A stretch of 64,000 nucleotides of DNA. Origin: Ochromonas danica (taxonomy: Eukaryota; Sar; Chrysophyceae; Chromulinales; Chromulinaceae). Location of the stretch: contig VKHL01000029.1 in the NCBI GenBank assembly GCA_015146655.1, positions 1 to 64,000 of the forward strand, read 5' to 3'. This document shows positions 21,969 to 31,377 of the stretch, in pieces (the stretch's first letter is position 1; each line of letters begins with the position of its first letter). A program made the position numbers and the translations under genes. The notes beneath the pieces are model-generated. The model saw only the letters and a list, made by a program, of their open reading frames with translations. It was not told the origin of the DNA and did not search any database.

Positions 21969-23120
21969 CTATCCCAACTTCAAGAGATGTTCTTCTATTT
22001 GTGCTAGCGACTGTCGCGCCTCGAGAAGCACAGAACGCTCTTCTTGATTTTCACTTTCCTGTTCGCTTTCGCCTTCTTCCTTTGCCAACCGTAATACTCC
22101 TTCAGCTGATTGGGCGGAACTCTCGGACAGCGCGATAGTCTCTGATTGTCTCAAACTAGTTCTATCGGGTTGCTCTTGATTGGGAGGATAGGGCTGAAGA
22201 GAGGATGTTGATTGAGTGCTTTGTGTCGGTGAGAGCAGTTGGCGATGACTTCCAGTGCGATTCCGGCTTTGAGTCGAAGAGGTGAGACTGCCTGGAAGAG
22301 GAGCGGTGGGCTGCAGAAACACTTCGCGTGCTTTGGCTGGATCGTAATAAGGAAGCATGGCAGGGAGAGAGGAGCGGTTGTCTGTCAAGGGTTGCCTTCT
22401 GGGCAGCGCCGCGTCCACGTGCAGTTGGTTGAGCAAAGCGACGGTCTTCTGGCAGTCAGCCACAGTGGCAGTGATCTCTTGTTGCAGCGCATCGAGCGCA
22501 CGGTCCGAGCGAATCATTTGCTCTGCGCTCTCAAACCTGCGCGAGGAGGTCTCAGCATAGAGGGCGGGTCTCTTGGACTGCGCGGCGCCCAGTGGCACAG
22601 AAAGCGAGGACAGTGAAGTTAAAGAGCTGCCGCCACCTGTGTTCCCCCCAACAGCTGCTTGAGATCTGCGCAGCACTGCAGTGGGTCTGTTAGCTGCCGG
22701 GGGTATGGCGGGGAGAGCTGCCTCGCGACGATAGAAGTCGAACATGGGATTAAGATAAGGCGCGGCAGACCGCGAGGAGAGGCCATTGAGCAGTCCATTC
22801 GCCTTCCTCACGGCAGAGCCCACCTCCTCCTTCGCCCCGCGGAAGCTGCGGTCGTCTCTGCGCTGACTGGGCAGGAAGTGCTGCCGCATCTTGGCCAGAA
22901 TGCGAGAGCTCAGCTGATGCGGCAGGGCAGTGGGCTTCTTTTTTCTGCCGCCAATCAGAGCCACGGAGACCGCTGACTCCCTCGTCTTCTTCTTCTTCCT
23001 CCTCAGCGATGATGTCACTGATGGCTGCAGGAGAACTCCCTGGTCGGTCTTCATCTTCTTGATGATGTTTGACCGCTTGGGCTCAGCTGGCAGAACTGGC
23101 TTTCTTCCATAATAGCTCAT
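21969..23120 (-). CDS. Unknown basic, Ser/Arg-rich protein
   Basis: An intronless open frame of 383 codons from ATG 23120. I do not recognise a family. The N-terminal 90 residues are strongly basic (RSNIIKKMK, SLRRKKKKTRES, GGRKKKPTALPHQ) and could be a nucleolar or nuclear localisation or nucleic-acid-binding region. A central Ser/Ala/Gly-rich part contains a likely helix with heptad-like spacing (LDALQQEITATVADCQKTV). The C-terminus is acidic and Glu/Gln-rich and probably forms a coiled coil (SLAQIEEHLLKLG). It has no signal peptide or membrane segment. It is divergent from the plastid gene at 23334, with 213 bp between starts that includes a 28-bp tandem repeat. Confidence 0.7.
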   Translation of the reverse strand: MSYYGRKPVLPAEPKRSNIIKKMKTDQGVLLQPSVTSSLRRKKKKTRESAVSVALIGGRKKKPTALPHQLSSRILAKMRQHFLPSQRRDDRSFRGAKEEVGSAVRKANGLLNGLSSRSAAPYLNPMFDFYRREAALPAIPPAANRPTAVLRRSQAAVGGNTGGGSSLTSLSSLSVPLGAAQSKRPALYAETSSRRFESAEQMIRSDRALDALQQEITATVADCQKTVALLNQLHVDAALPRRQPLTDNRSSLPAMLPYYDPAKAREVFLQPTAPLPGSLTSSTQSRNRTGSHRQLLSPTQSTQSTSSLQPYPPNQEQPDRTSLRQSETIALSESSAQSAEGVLRLAKEEGESEQESENQEERSVLLEARQSLAQIEEHLLKLG

Positions 23121-23215
23121 TTCATACCAATTCCAATTTCATACGATTGAGATGGATCACCAGGTATGTAATAGTCTAGGTATAGTACCACAGTATGATA
23201 TGAGCATTATTGCAG

Positions 23216-23285
23216 GGTGCGTGGGAAGGTGTTATTATTATGCGGTGCGTGGGAAGGTGTTATTATTATGCGGCGCGTGGGAAGG
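23216..23285. repeat. 28-bp tandem repeat (2.5 copies) in a divergent promoter
   Basis: The unit GGTGCGTGGGAAGGTGTTAT plus TATTATGC starts at 23216 and again at 23244; a third partial copy, differing by one base (GGCGCGTGGGAAGG), starts at 23272. It lies between the divergent starts at 23120 and 23334. Each full unit ends in an ATG-containing string, creating upstream ATGs in different frames. Confidence 0.9.
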
Positions 23286-23333
23286 CCTGGGTTGGCGGGG
23301 CGATTGCTCTTGGCGAGAGGATTTGAGAATGCA

Positions 23334-24662
23334 ATGAAGGCTGTTTTGTCTTTGCTGTTGGTACTACCTGCACTGATATGTTCTTTTCGGCATTTACTGA
23401 CTAGTTCGCCTCTGAGAGCGAGGACTCAACTGCAAGCAGGCCAAGGTCTGGTTATCGTGGGAGCTGCAGGGTCTGCCGCAGAGAACGCGGCGGCGCAGAT
23501 TCTGCAGGCGAACCCCAGCGAAGACCTCGTCCTTTGGCTAGATAAGAGGCCTTTCTCCCCTCTGTTGAATGGTGCCCGGGCCAATGTGAAGGTGCTATAC
23601 GGGGAGAAGCAGGACAGAGAGGTCTTGAAGCAAATCCTGAAGGACAGAGTGCTCGTTGCTCTGGAAGATCCTGGAGATCTCTCGCTGAGGGACGACGACG
23701 AAGAAGGAAAGGAGTGGAAGAACCCATCTTTGCCTCTGCTGGCGCAAGTCGCCAAAGCTGTGCCGGAGGGCCAACCCTCGAAGGTCGTGCTGGCCACTTT
23801 CCTCTCAGACAGCGGCGATCTCAAGGGACCGCTCGCCTTCTTCTCCAGACGCGGTAGCACAGCTATCAAGGAATGGGCTAAGCAAGAGGGCAAGCCGCTC
23901 TCCGTAATTTGCTTTGAGAAGGTGGTGGGCGGTGTGCCAGGCCGCGAGCCGCCGCCCTTCCTGTCCATCCCTCTGACCGAGCCAGAGCTGCACCCTTCCT
24001 ACCGCCTGACGTCAGCACAGCTCTCTTTGCCCCAACCACAAATGAAAGAAGCAGTTTCCACTAGGCAGACTCTTGGTCAGTTGATCTCGGTGCTGGTGGA
24101 GGAGGAGGTGCAGGTGGAGGCGCTGCTGACCAGCACGACGGGACCGGAGCTGTCCAGAGAGGCTTGGACAGAGTCTTTCCAGCGATTGGAGACAAGCGTC
24201 TTGCCCACCTTGTCCAAAGAGGTTCAGTTGCTCAGAATGGAGGCGAGCAGTGTTCGCCCTTCAGAATTGCTGTCTTTCCTGGCAGACGAGTGGCTGCCAA
24301 GAGCCTTGCTTGATGCAGACATTGCAGTTCTCAGCTCTGGGGCTAGACCCACGCGTGCAGTCAGAAAAGCTGACGACGAACTGTCTATTGAATGGGAGGA
24401 GCTGGACGAGGATTTGACTGTTCGCAATGTTGGCCGCCTTGTTCTTTCCTTGCAGCGCCAGCCAGCAGGATCGTCGAACAACAACAACAGCAACAACAAT
24501 AATAATAACGGCAACAGCAATAGCAGCTCAACAGTTCTCTTTCTCAGGAGAGAGAGCGACAAGAAAAGAGTCCTTCCCGTGGAAGCAAAGCTGGTGGAAT
24601 CCCTAATCGAAGCATTGCGAACTGATGCCGTACGACGACGTCTCCTCACTCTATCAGCATGA
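23334..24662 (+). CDS. Plastid-targeted Rossmann-like (atypical SDR-like) protein
   Basis: An intronless gene of 442 residues from ATG 23334. An in-frame ATG at 23268 lies inside the 28-bp repeat and would mask the signal peptide. The N-terminus MKAVLSLLLVLPALICSF, then RHLLTSSPLRARTQ, is a signal peptide followed by a Phe and a basic Ser-rich stretch, as in bipartite presequences of secondary plastids. After it comes QGLVIVGAAGSAAENAAAQI, a beta-strand/glycine-loop/helix resembling an NAD(P)-binding start, then VLWLDKRPF and KVVLATF. The later half has no recognised domain and carries an Asn-rich microsatellite-coded stretch at about 24475-24520. I infer an NAD(P)-binding-like plastid protein of unknown activity. 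Confidence 0.78.
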   Translation: MKAVLSLLLVLPALICSFRHLLTSSPLRARTQLQAGQGLVIVGAAGSAAENAAAQILQANPSEDLVLWLDKRPFSPLLNGARANVKVLYGEKQDREVLKQILKDRVLVALEDPGDLSLRDDDEEGKEWKNPSLPLLAQVAKAVPEGQPSKVVLATFLSDSGDLKGPLAFFSRRGSTAIKEWAKQEGKPLSVICFEKVVGGVPGREPPPFLSIPLTEPELHPSYRLTSAQLSLPQPQMKEAVSTRQTLGQLISVLVEEEVQVEALLTSTTGPELSREAWTESFQRLETSVLPTLSKEVQLLRMEASSVRPSELLSFLADEWLPRALLDADIAVLSSGARPTRAVRKADDELSIEWEELDEDLTVRNVGRLVLSLQRQPAGSSNNNNSNNNNNNGNSNSSSTVLFLRRESDKKRVLPVEAKLVESLIEALRTDAVRRRLLTLSA

Positions 24663-24833
24663 TATGATGATGAATGATATCAGAGCTAGCTAGACTTTGT
24701 CATGCAGAAACAATAAAGACGAGCAAAACAATCGTTTCGAAGAGTTAAAACTCTCATTTTCAGGGTTTTGTACAGCCGTTTCGTGTCCATCTTGTCGCAT
24801 CGCACGCACTGCTTGCCTCCTATTGAAAAGAGC

Positions 24834-27800
24834 ATGACAGAGAGGACAACGAGCTCTCCTGATCGGACAATGATGAGGCGAATAGGCAGTATGTTGCTTC
24901 CCATGGAGAACAAGGCTGCCAGCCACACGCCTGCGGCCTTGACCCTCGAGCAGCACCTGTCTTACCAATTCCAGTATTTCAAGGAACAGTTCCTCCTAGC
25001 CGCGTCAAGTCTGGGCATTGCCGTGCCATTGGATATGATGGAAGACAAGTCAGGCCACATTTTCCCCTTCCTCCAAGCCAGCGGCCCCAAGTACATCTTC
25101 CAGATCATGCAAAGCCACATCCAGAACGTCCACCTCATGAGATGCGCGCTCTCTCTCTTGTTAATCACCACCTCACTGCTTCGTAAACGCATAGCCCAGG
25201 TCGATATGGATGACGGGCGACTGCACCGAGTGCACTCCACTGAGAAGGAATGGGCGAGGCAAGCGCTGCAGAAGTTCAGCGACTCGGTCACGATGGGCAG
25301 CTGCGTCAACATCCTCATCAGCACGTACAATCCCGTGGTGCAGGAACTTGTTCTTAACCTCATGGCTGCCTTGATTTCGTCTTCGAATGACACTGTAAGG
25401 CAGATGCTTTCCGCACCCAACAGCAGGTTTTCGTCCATCGCGGAGGTCAACCACCAGAAGGTTCTCTCCTTGCATCTGAAGAAACTCAACAGGTAGGAGG
25501 CCTTCCTTGTGCTTTATGCGATGTCTATCTAATAGAAGATGGTGGTCTTACTCAGTCGAATCTTCACGGCGGACACGACAGCGAGCGAGAATCGTCGCTC
25601 CATTCTGCCCCCGACCAACGGCATGCTTCTGCCTGTCTCGGTCTTGGCTAATGTGCACAACAATTCGGCTGCTTATCAAAGCACTAGCAACCTCTTCGAG
25701 GACCGGAAGCTGTCTTTTCAACGAGATCGCTCGAACACTGTGAATAACTCCCGTTTGTCCGAGATGTTCGACGAATCGACAGGACCGTCAGCCTCGTCGG
25801 GGGCGCCCGAAGAATACAATTCGTGCCTCGCGAATGTTTTGTCCGTGGTTTTGTTGCAGAAGAATCGCCATCTTCTGCTTGCAGGCTGCACGGATATAAT
25901 CCAGGCCATGGCTAGGAATGGATCGAGCGAACTCTGTGAGATCATCGCGCGCACTCCAACCTGTCCATTGCCGCTCATCGATCTCGATCGCAATGCTGCT
26001 TCGAAGAAGCGCCAAGCCAAGACCACGCCTATCAATCCGCTTGGCAGTCGCATTGTCGAATGGGCTGGATTGAAGATTCCTCTTAAATTCCTGCAGAAGT
26101 TCCACACGCTCTTCTCCGTCAAAGACAGAAAAGCGAATCTCGACGGCTCGGAGGAAGAAAAGGCGCTTTCTTACCAGGCGTCGACATCGCAAATTAGAGA
26201 AGAATATTGCTATGCCCATGATTCCTCCTTGTTGGCCATTGCCTTGCTAATCAAGGGCAGTCAAGCCGTGATGGAACACGTTTTGACTTTGCCCGGCGCG
26301 TCGGATCTTCTCCAGCTCTCTGTCAGTCACTATGCTGGCCGCCACAACGGCGAGATCGACGAAGTCATTCTCAATGCCGTCAATGTGATTCAAATGGAGA
26401 AACAGCGTCAGGTCAGGATGAGAGCCAGGGAGAGCATGCTGACTGTGCAGACTTCTTCTTCGTCTTCTGCTTCGGGTGGACTGCCTCGTCCTCATCCATC
26501 TGCCAAGTCTCCAGTCCTGCCTCACATGCGAAGAAGCCGAAGTCAAGAAGCAACAAAATATACTTCGCAGTCACAAAAGTCTCTTCGCCCCATCAGCACG
26601 GTTCCCTTCTCTGGGGATAAAGCCACAGAAGACCTCGCCTGGGCGATGTCGGCAATTCAACCTTCGCCTCCGCGTTTAGTCAGCCAATCTCAGCCACTAT
26701 CCCTGGCTAATGGGCTCGAAGCCAACTTCCGTGCAGAATATGTGGAAGAGACAGAGAAGGGCAGGTTGTATTTAATGAAGCAAGCCGATCAAGTTTCCAA
26801 AGAGCGCGGGCCGCCGTCAGACTTCACCGTCCAGGCGGCTGGCCAGCTCAGATCAACATTGCAAGCATCGATCCACCATCCACCCTCGGTCGACAATCTG
26901 CTTGAGACGTCTTTGCGAAAGATTGATGCCAACACGGAAGAGTCCATTTTGTTGCAAAAGAAGTCCTCCGGCCAGCAGGATGTCCCTGCCTATGCCGAGA
27001 AGCTGGGGCTCTTCCCTCCTCAATCCCTCTCCACGCCAGGTGTTCCTGAAGTTTCCTTCGCTTCCTATTATAACAACGGCAGTCAAAGCTCACAAAGCAA
27101 AATGCCGGAATCCAATTCTGCGGACGCCGCGGGCTTCTTGCAGCACGGATTGAGTGCAAGTCGCGATTTTTTCGGTCATCTTCCGCCCAAGCCTTTCATT
27201 CCGAAGCGCATCGAAGCCAAGGATTGTGTTCATCCCACTGAAGACTTGGACAAGATTCGAGAAAAGTTTCGTCTCATTGCAGATAACGCAGTGATGAAAA
27301 TCAAAGGAGAAGGTGATGAACATCAAACATAAATTGCTTCAATTCTAATTTATGTGTAATGCTTGCTGGTGTTTGTCTGCGTGTATCAGGTGTATTGCGG
27401 AATGGCAAGAACACTGTCTCCATCGAAGAGCGAGCGCGAAGAGTGTATTCTCCTCAGAAACATCAGCTCCCATCGCTGGGTGGCTCTCAGCTAATGAACA
27501 CTTTGGCCAGTAACAAAGCCAACGAAAGCAAACCTCCTCGAACTGCAAGCGGTGGAATCAAACCGTTGCAGCCCATCCAAAGCAACACGACGGGTCTCTT
27601 TCCTCTCTCGTTGGACGATCCTGACCTCCACCCAAGTCTTATTCAAACTCGCGGAGATAGTGAAGTTCTCTCTACAACCTCTTCATGGCAAGAAGGCTCG
27701 ACGGTAGAAACTGAGGAGCAAACACCAGCCTGGAACTCAATCTCCACACACGCAGAGCAAGGCTACTTTGGCTTCAAACTTGATGCTGTGGATTTGGAAG

Positions 27801-28009
27801 AAGAAGGCAACGCTCTCTTCGACGCTTTCAAGCCAATCTTCGACTACACGCCCAACTCGGAGTCGCCCGACAATAGAGAGAAGAAGAAACAAGGCGAGAA
27901 TGTGGAGAATCGTCCCAACACTGTTCCAGGTCGTGTCTTCGAAGCAAGTGTGCTCGCCAATTCTGCTCCCATGCCTTCCTTTGAGACGACAGAAGACCCT
28001 TTGATCTAG
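24834..28009 (+). CDS. Large helical-repeat (armadillo-like) protein, unknown function
   Basis: Three exons (24834-25492, 25556-27312, 27390-28009) with introns of 63 and 77 nt give 1,011 residues. The acceptor of intron 1 is CTTACTCAG at 25555; it is the only AG nearby that preserves the long downstream frame. The first ATG is 24834. The N-terminal half consists of hydrophobic helices spaced like armadillo/HEAT repeats (CALSLLLITTSLLRKR, CVNILISTYNPVVQELVLNL, CLANVLSVVLLQKNRHLLLA, SLLAIALLIKGSQAVMEHVL). The C-terminal 500 residues are low-complexity and Ser/Pro-rich. I recognise no family. A cytosolic scaffold is possible, but that is inference only. Confidence 0.8.
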
Positions 28010-28460
28010 TCTAGCACAGCCTTCTATTAGCCTTCTGTTCTCTGTTGTTTGTGTTCTAAAGCTTTGTGGTTTATTGTTGTGTCGTTGTTTGTTGTAGTAA
28101 ATTCGCTTTGATTAGCTCAGCTATATCGAATAAATAGTTGTTGGAGTTGAGTTTGGAGCTTCACTACTTCACTAAATTTACTTCGTATGGTTGTGATCAG
28201 CCAGTGTCGGGAGTGGCAGAGGAAACAGTGTGCACCCCCCAGGCAGTCTAACAACAGTCAATAACGACTACAACTAGGCTAACAACAGTCAGTAGTAGCT
28301 AACAACAGTCTATTTCTCTCTCTTTCTACAACATTATCTCAATTCTCGAGTCATACAAGTCTCGTATTGATATCTCGGATCTTTCCATTCCACTGAAGCC
28401 AAAGTGAAACAAACAGAATCATAATCATGTGGATGACAACTGATGATGACAACAACTAGA
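28010..28460. other. Intergenic region with three copies of a 12-mer
   Basis: CTAACAACAGTC occurs at 28248-28259, 28279-28290 and 28299-28310. The region lies between the 3' ends of two convergent genes. No coding frame or RNA gene is supported. Confidence 0.6.
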
Positions 28461-30684
28461 CTAGCTGCTGCTGGTCTTGAAGCGAAGGTCCACCACTACC
28501 GAGACGTGGTCAGAAGGGAAGCACGAAGAGGGCAAGGCAGTCTCCTCCTCCAGCTGTTCGATAGAAGGTTGGGGCCCAATCGCTTCGACTTCCAACTTCT
28601 CCTTTTGAATGAAGATGTGGTCTAACAGGTCTCGATAGTCGGGGGTGAAGTTGGAGTACCTCTCATGGTAGCCCAAGTTCTCTGTGCTATCCATCAGATG
28701 AAGACTATGTGCAAATGCTTCCACAGCATTCGGTCCAATGATATCTGATTCTGCATGTTTCTTGCCCTTTCTGTCATCCTCCAGCTTGGCGTTAGGAATG
28801 GCAGAAACCTCCTCCTCCTCCTCCAGACTGCTGCTACTATCGCCCCAGAAAAACTGGTGCAAGTCCTTCCAAGCCCGCTCCATCTTCTCTTCGGACACCT
28901 TTCCACTGTTTCAACAAGTCAGACACAAGCAGCTAACAGAGCAGAGAGACATCAGATACAGTCACTGACCTGGAGAGAAACTCGAAGCCAACCGATCGAG
29001 GAGAGCAATTGAAGTCGCCCATGATGACCACCGAAACACTAGGCTGCACCTCAGCAGGACACAGAGGCTCCAAGCTGATGCAATTGCTCGACTGCTCGGG
29101 GCCAGCGAGGCTGTAGGTCAGCGCGAACTCTTTCTGGAGAATGTGGGGGTCGATGGGATCCTCAAAGGGACTGCGAAGTGGCCGCTGTCCGACCCCTTTC
29201 GAGCTCTCAATATCATCCTTTAACTCGGCTAGGCATGCTGTTAGAGCCGTGCACTGCATCAAGCGGATGTAGCAGGCCAGAGGGTGGTAGAAGAGGTGAG
29301 TGTTCGCCACCATCAACACCTGCTGCGGCTGCTCTCGACATTGCAGCACAGCGATTTGAGCCACAGTCCCCAGCTTTCCACCCACTATATCTTCGAGATC
29401 GGGCCTAACAGAATAGAGAGCTGCCGCGAGAGGGCAATGCTCTCGACGCAATCGGCGCTTGTACGGGATTTCGAGCCATTGAATGACAGCCAGTCGACTG
29501 CGGAGAACGAAGATTGCGCAGCCTTCTTGCACCATGGACACTTTGTTTGTGAAGTGCCCGTCATATCCATGATATCCCATGACGGGGAGCAGGTAGGACT
29601 CGAAGAGCTTGCGGTCGCACTCCTGCAATGCAATTACATCCGCCTGGGCGTGCAAAAGCTCCCAGAGCACCAGCTGGCCGCGATACTCCAGCTCAAGATG
29701 AGAGGGCTTGCAGTACCAATAGAGAGTGTTTATAGAATGCTCCCTTTGAGCGTACCCTTCTGAGAGAATGTTGAAGGAGAGACAGCGCAGTCCCTCTCCC
29801 ATAATAGCAGAGGAAGAGTTACGGTAGAAAGCCTCTCGGATCTCCATAATCCGAGGAATAGCAGTGCGTGCAGAGGGCAGGACCTCATTAGCGAGGTAGA
29901 AGACTCTGCTTCTCCCCGTGCAGCAGGAGTCAGAGAGGTGGCGGTGAGGCGTGCAGACCAACTTGACCTTCCGCCCCACAGACCCTTCCGAGGGGTAGAA
30001 GACCTTCTCCGTGCTGGCCACCTCATACTCCCCGCTTCCACTGGATGCTTCGAGAAGCCATTGACAGGTAAAATGGGTCGCAAACTCAGTGGTCGCCACG
30101 GGGGCGATGGGGTAGCCCACAGTGAAATGCGCGCGTGGAAAGGTGGCGAGCAGTCCGAGTGAAGGCGGGTTGACCACGACCTCCAAGCAGAGGCCGCTCG
30201 CCACGATCTCCATACCTGTCTCGAGGTCGCGATTCGTGAGAGAGGCAGGGTCGACCTCCTCGCAGGCACAGGCGCAGTGCTGCGGGCGGCGAAGGCGAAG
30301 GACATCTGCTGGCTGGCACTGCGCCGCCTCGTGGACAGCTGCCTTTGTCTTCTTGGGCTTCTTGTCCTTCAAAGCCTTCTCCAGAGTCTTCTGCAGGCGC
30401 TTCAGTGTCTTCTGCACGCTTTCCTCAGCAGGGCGAAGCATCTCGTGCCATTCATGATTGACAATGAAGCTCATGAGAGCCTTCTCCTCCTGCCCCTCCT
30501 CGCGATGGAACCTTATGTGTATTTCTCTTTCTTTAAAGTCAATGGTCGACATCACAGTAGCTACTGGGATTGAATCTGGCAAGACCGTCCAATTCATCCA
30601 ATCCCAGACATCCTCTTCCATGCAATTCCATCCACCTCTTCCACAAAATTCCATGGAATCTCTTTGTCTGACCGCAGAGCGCAT
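28461..30684 (-). CDS. PDE12: PDE12-like 2',5'-phosphodiesterase / poly(A) exonuclease (EEP family)
   Basis: Exons 28970-30684 and 28461-28905 are joined by a 64-nt phase-2 intron, giving 719 residues from ATG 30684. The C-terminal endonuclease/exonuclease/phosphatase domain shows [47 protein letters not shown] (metal-binding Glu), [26 protein letters not shown] and, from exon 2, LLDHIFIQ and [20 protein letters not shown] (catalytic His). The YCxPxxLELxYR signature and the N-terminal beta-rich region ([19 protein letters not shown]) identify PDE12 rather than CCR4. PDE12 degrades 2-5A and trims mitochondrial poly(A). In-frame ATGs at 30654, 30621 and 30552 are alternative starts, relevant because the SEC11 start lies only 17 bp upstream of 30684. 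Confidence 0.9.
30648..30659. promoter_or_regulatory. 12-bp palindrome shared with PKA-R upstream region
   Basis: ATTCCATGGAAT is a perfect palindrome, 43 bp upstream of the SEC11 start and inside the 5' part of the PDE12-like frame. The same 12-mer occurs at 33091-33102. A regulatory role is inference. Confidence 0.3.
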
Positions 30685-30701
30685 TGCAAATCACCGCAAG
30701 A

Positions 30702-31316
30702 ATGGACATTGTGAAGTCTCAAACCACAGAATTAAAGAAGCTATGGAAGAATAAGAGACAGCTTATCTTTCAGGTCCTCAACCTCGCCATGATCGTCTTC
30801 TCCGCGCTGATGATCTGGAAGGGGCTGATGGTGGTGACGAAATCGGAATCGCCAGTCGTCGTCGTGCTGAGGTAAGAGATCCTCTTCTGCGATTTGGATG
30901 AACATTGCCTGAACTCGCCTGCTCTCTTGTGAACTAGTGGGTCCATGGAGCCTGCCTTTCAGCGCGGAGACATTCTCTTCCTGACCAACCACGACGACCC
31001 AATCCGCGCTGGCGAAATCGTCGTCTTCAAGATCAAGGACAGAGACATCCCGATCGTGCACCGCGTGATGAAGGTTCACGAGAAGGTGGACGGAGAGATT
31101 GAGGTGCTGACGAAGGGCGACAACAATCGCGTGGACGACCGCGGCCTCTACGCGCCGGGACAGCTTTGGCTGCAGAGGGAAGACATCCTGGGCCGCGCGA
31201 GGGGGACCTTGCGCTACCTGGGCATGGTCACTATCATCTTGAATGACTATCCAGTCCTCAAGTACGTTCTCATAGGCATCATGGGTCTCTTTGTGCTCAC
31301 GAACAAAGAGTCGTAG
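30702..31316 (+). CDS. SEC11: Signal peptidase complex catalytic subunit SEC11
   Basis: Exons 30702-30871 and 30938-31316 are joined by a 66-nt phase-2 intron (AG|GTAAGA...AACTAG|T), giving 182 residues. The intron splits the Ser codon just before the active-site motif; joining restores [18 protein letters not shown], whose Ser is the nucleophile of ER signal peptidase. Other features are one N-terminal membrane helix ([19 protein letters not shown]), [10 protein letters not shown] containing the catalytic His, [15 protein letters not shown], and a C-terminal hydrophobic helix ([12 protein letters not shown]). It removes signal peptides in the ER. Its start is 17 bp from the PDE12-like start on the other strand, and its stop is 61 bp from the PKA-R stop. 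Confidence 0.96.
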
Positions 31317-31377
31317 TCCCTCTCTAGACATTAAACCTTCTCTACACCTTTACAAACTCTCTCACTATTATGAGCTC

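Noticed and set aside
25507-25743. Frame reached if the helical-repeat gene used the acceptor at 25535
   Set aside because: It gives an Arg/Cys-rich shadow that stops at 25743, whereas the acceptor at 25555 joins the long conserved-looking frame.
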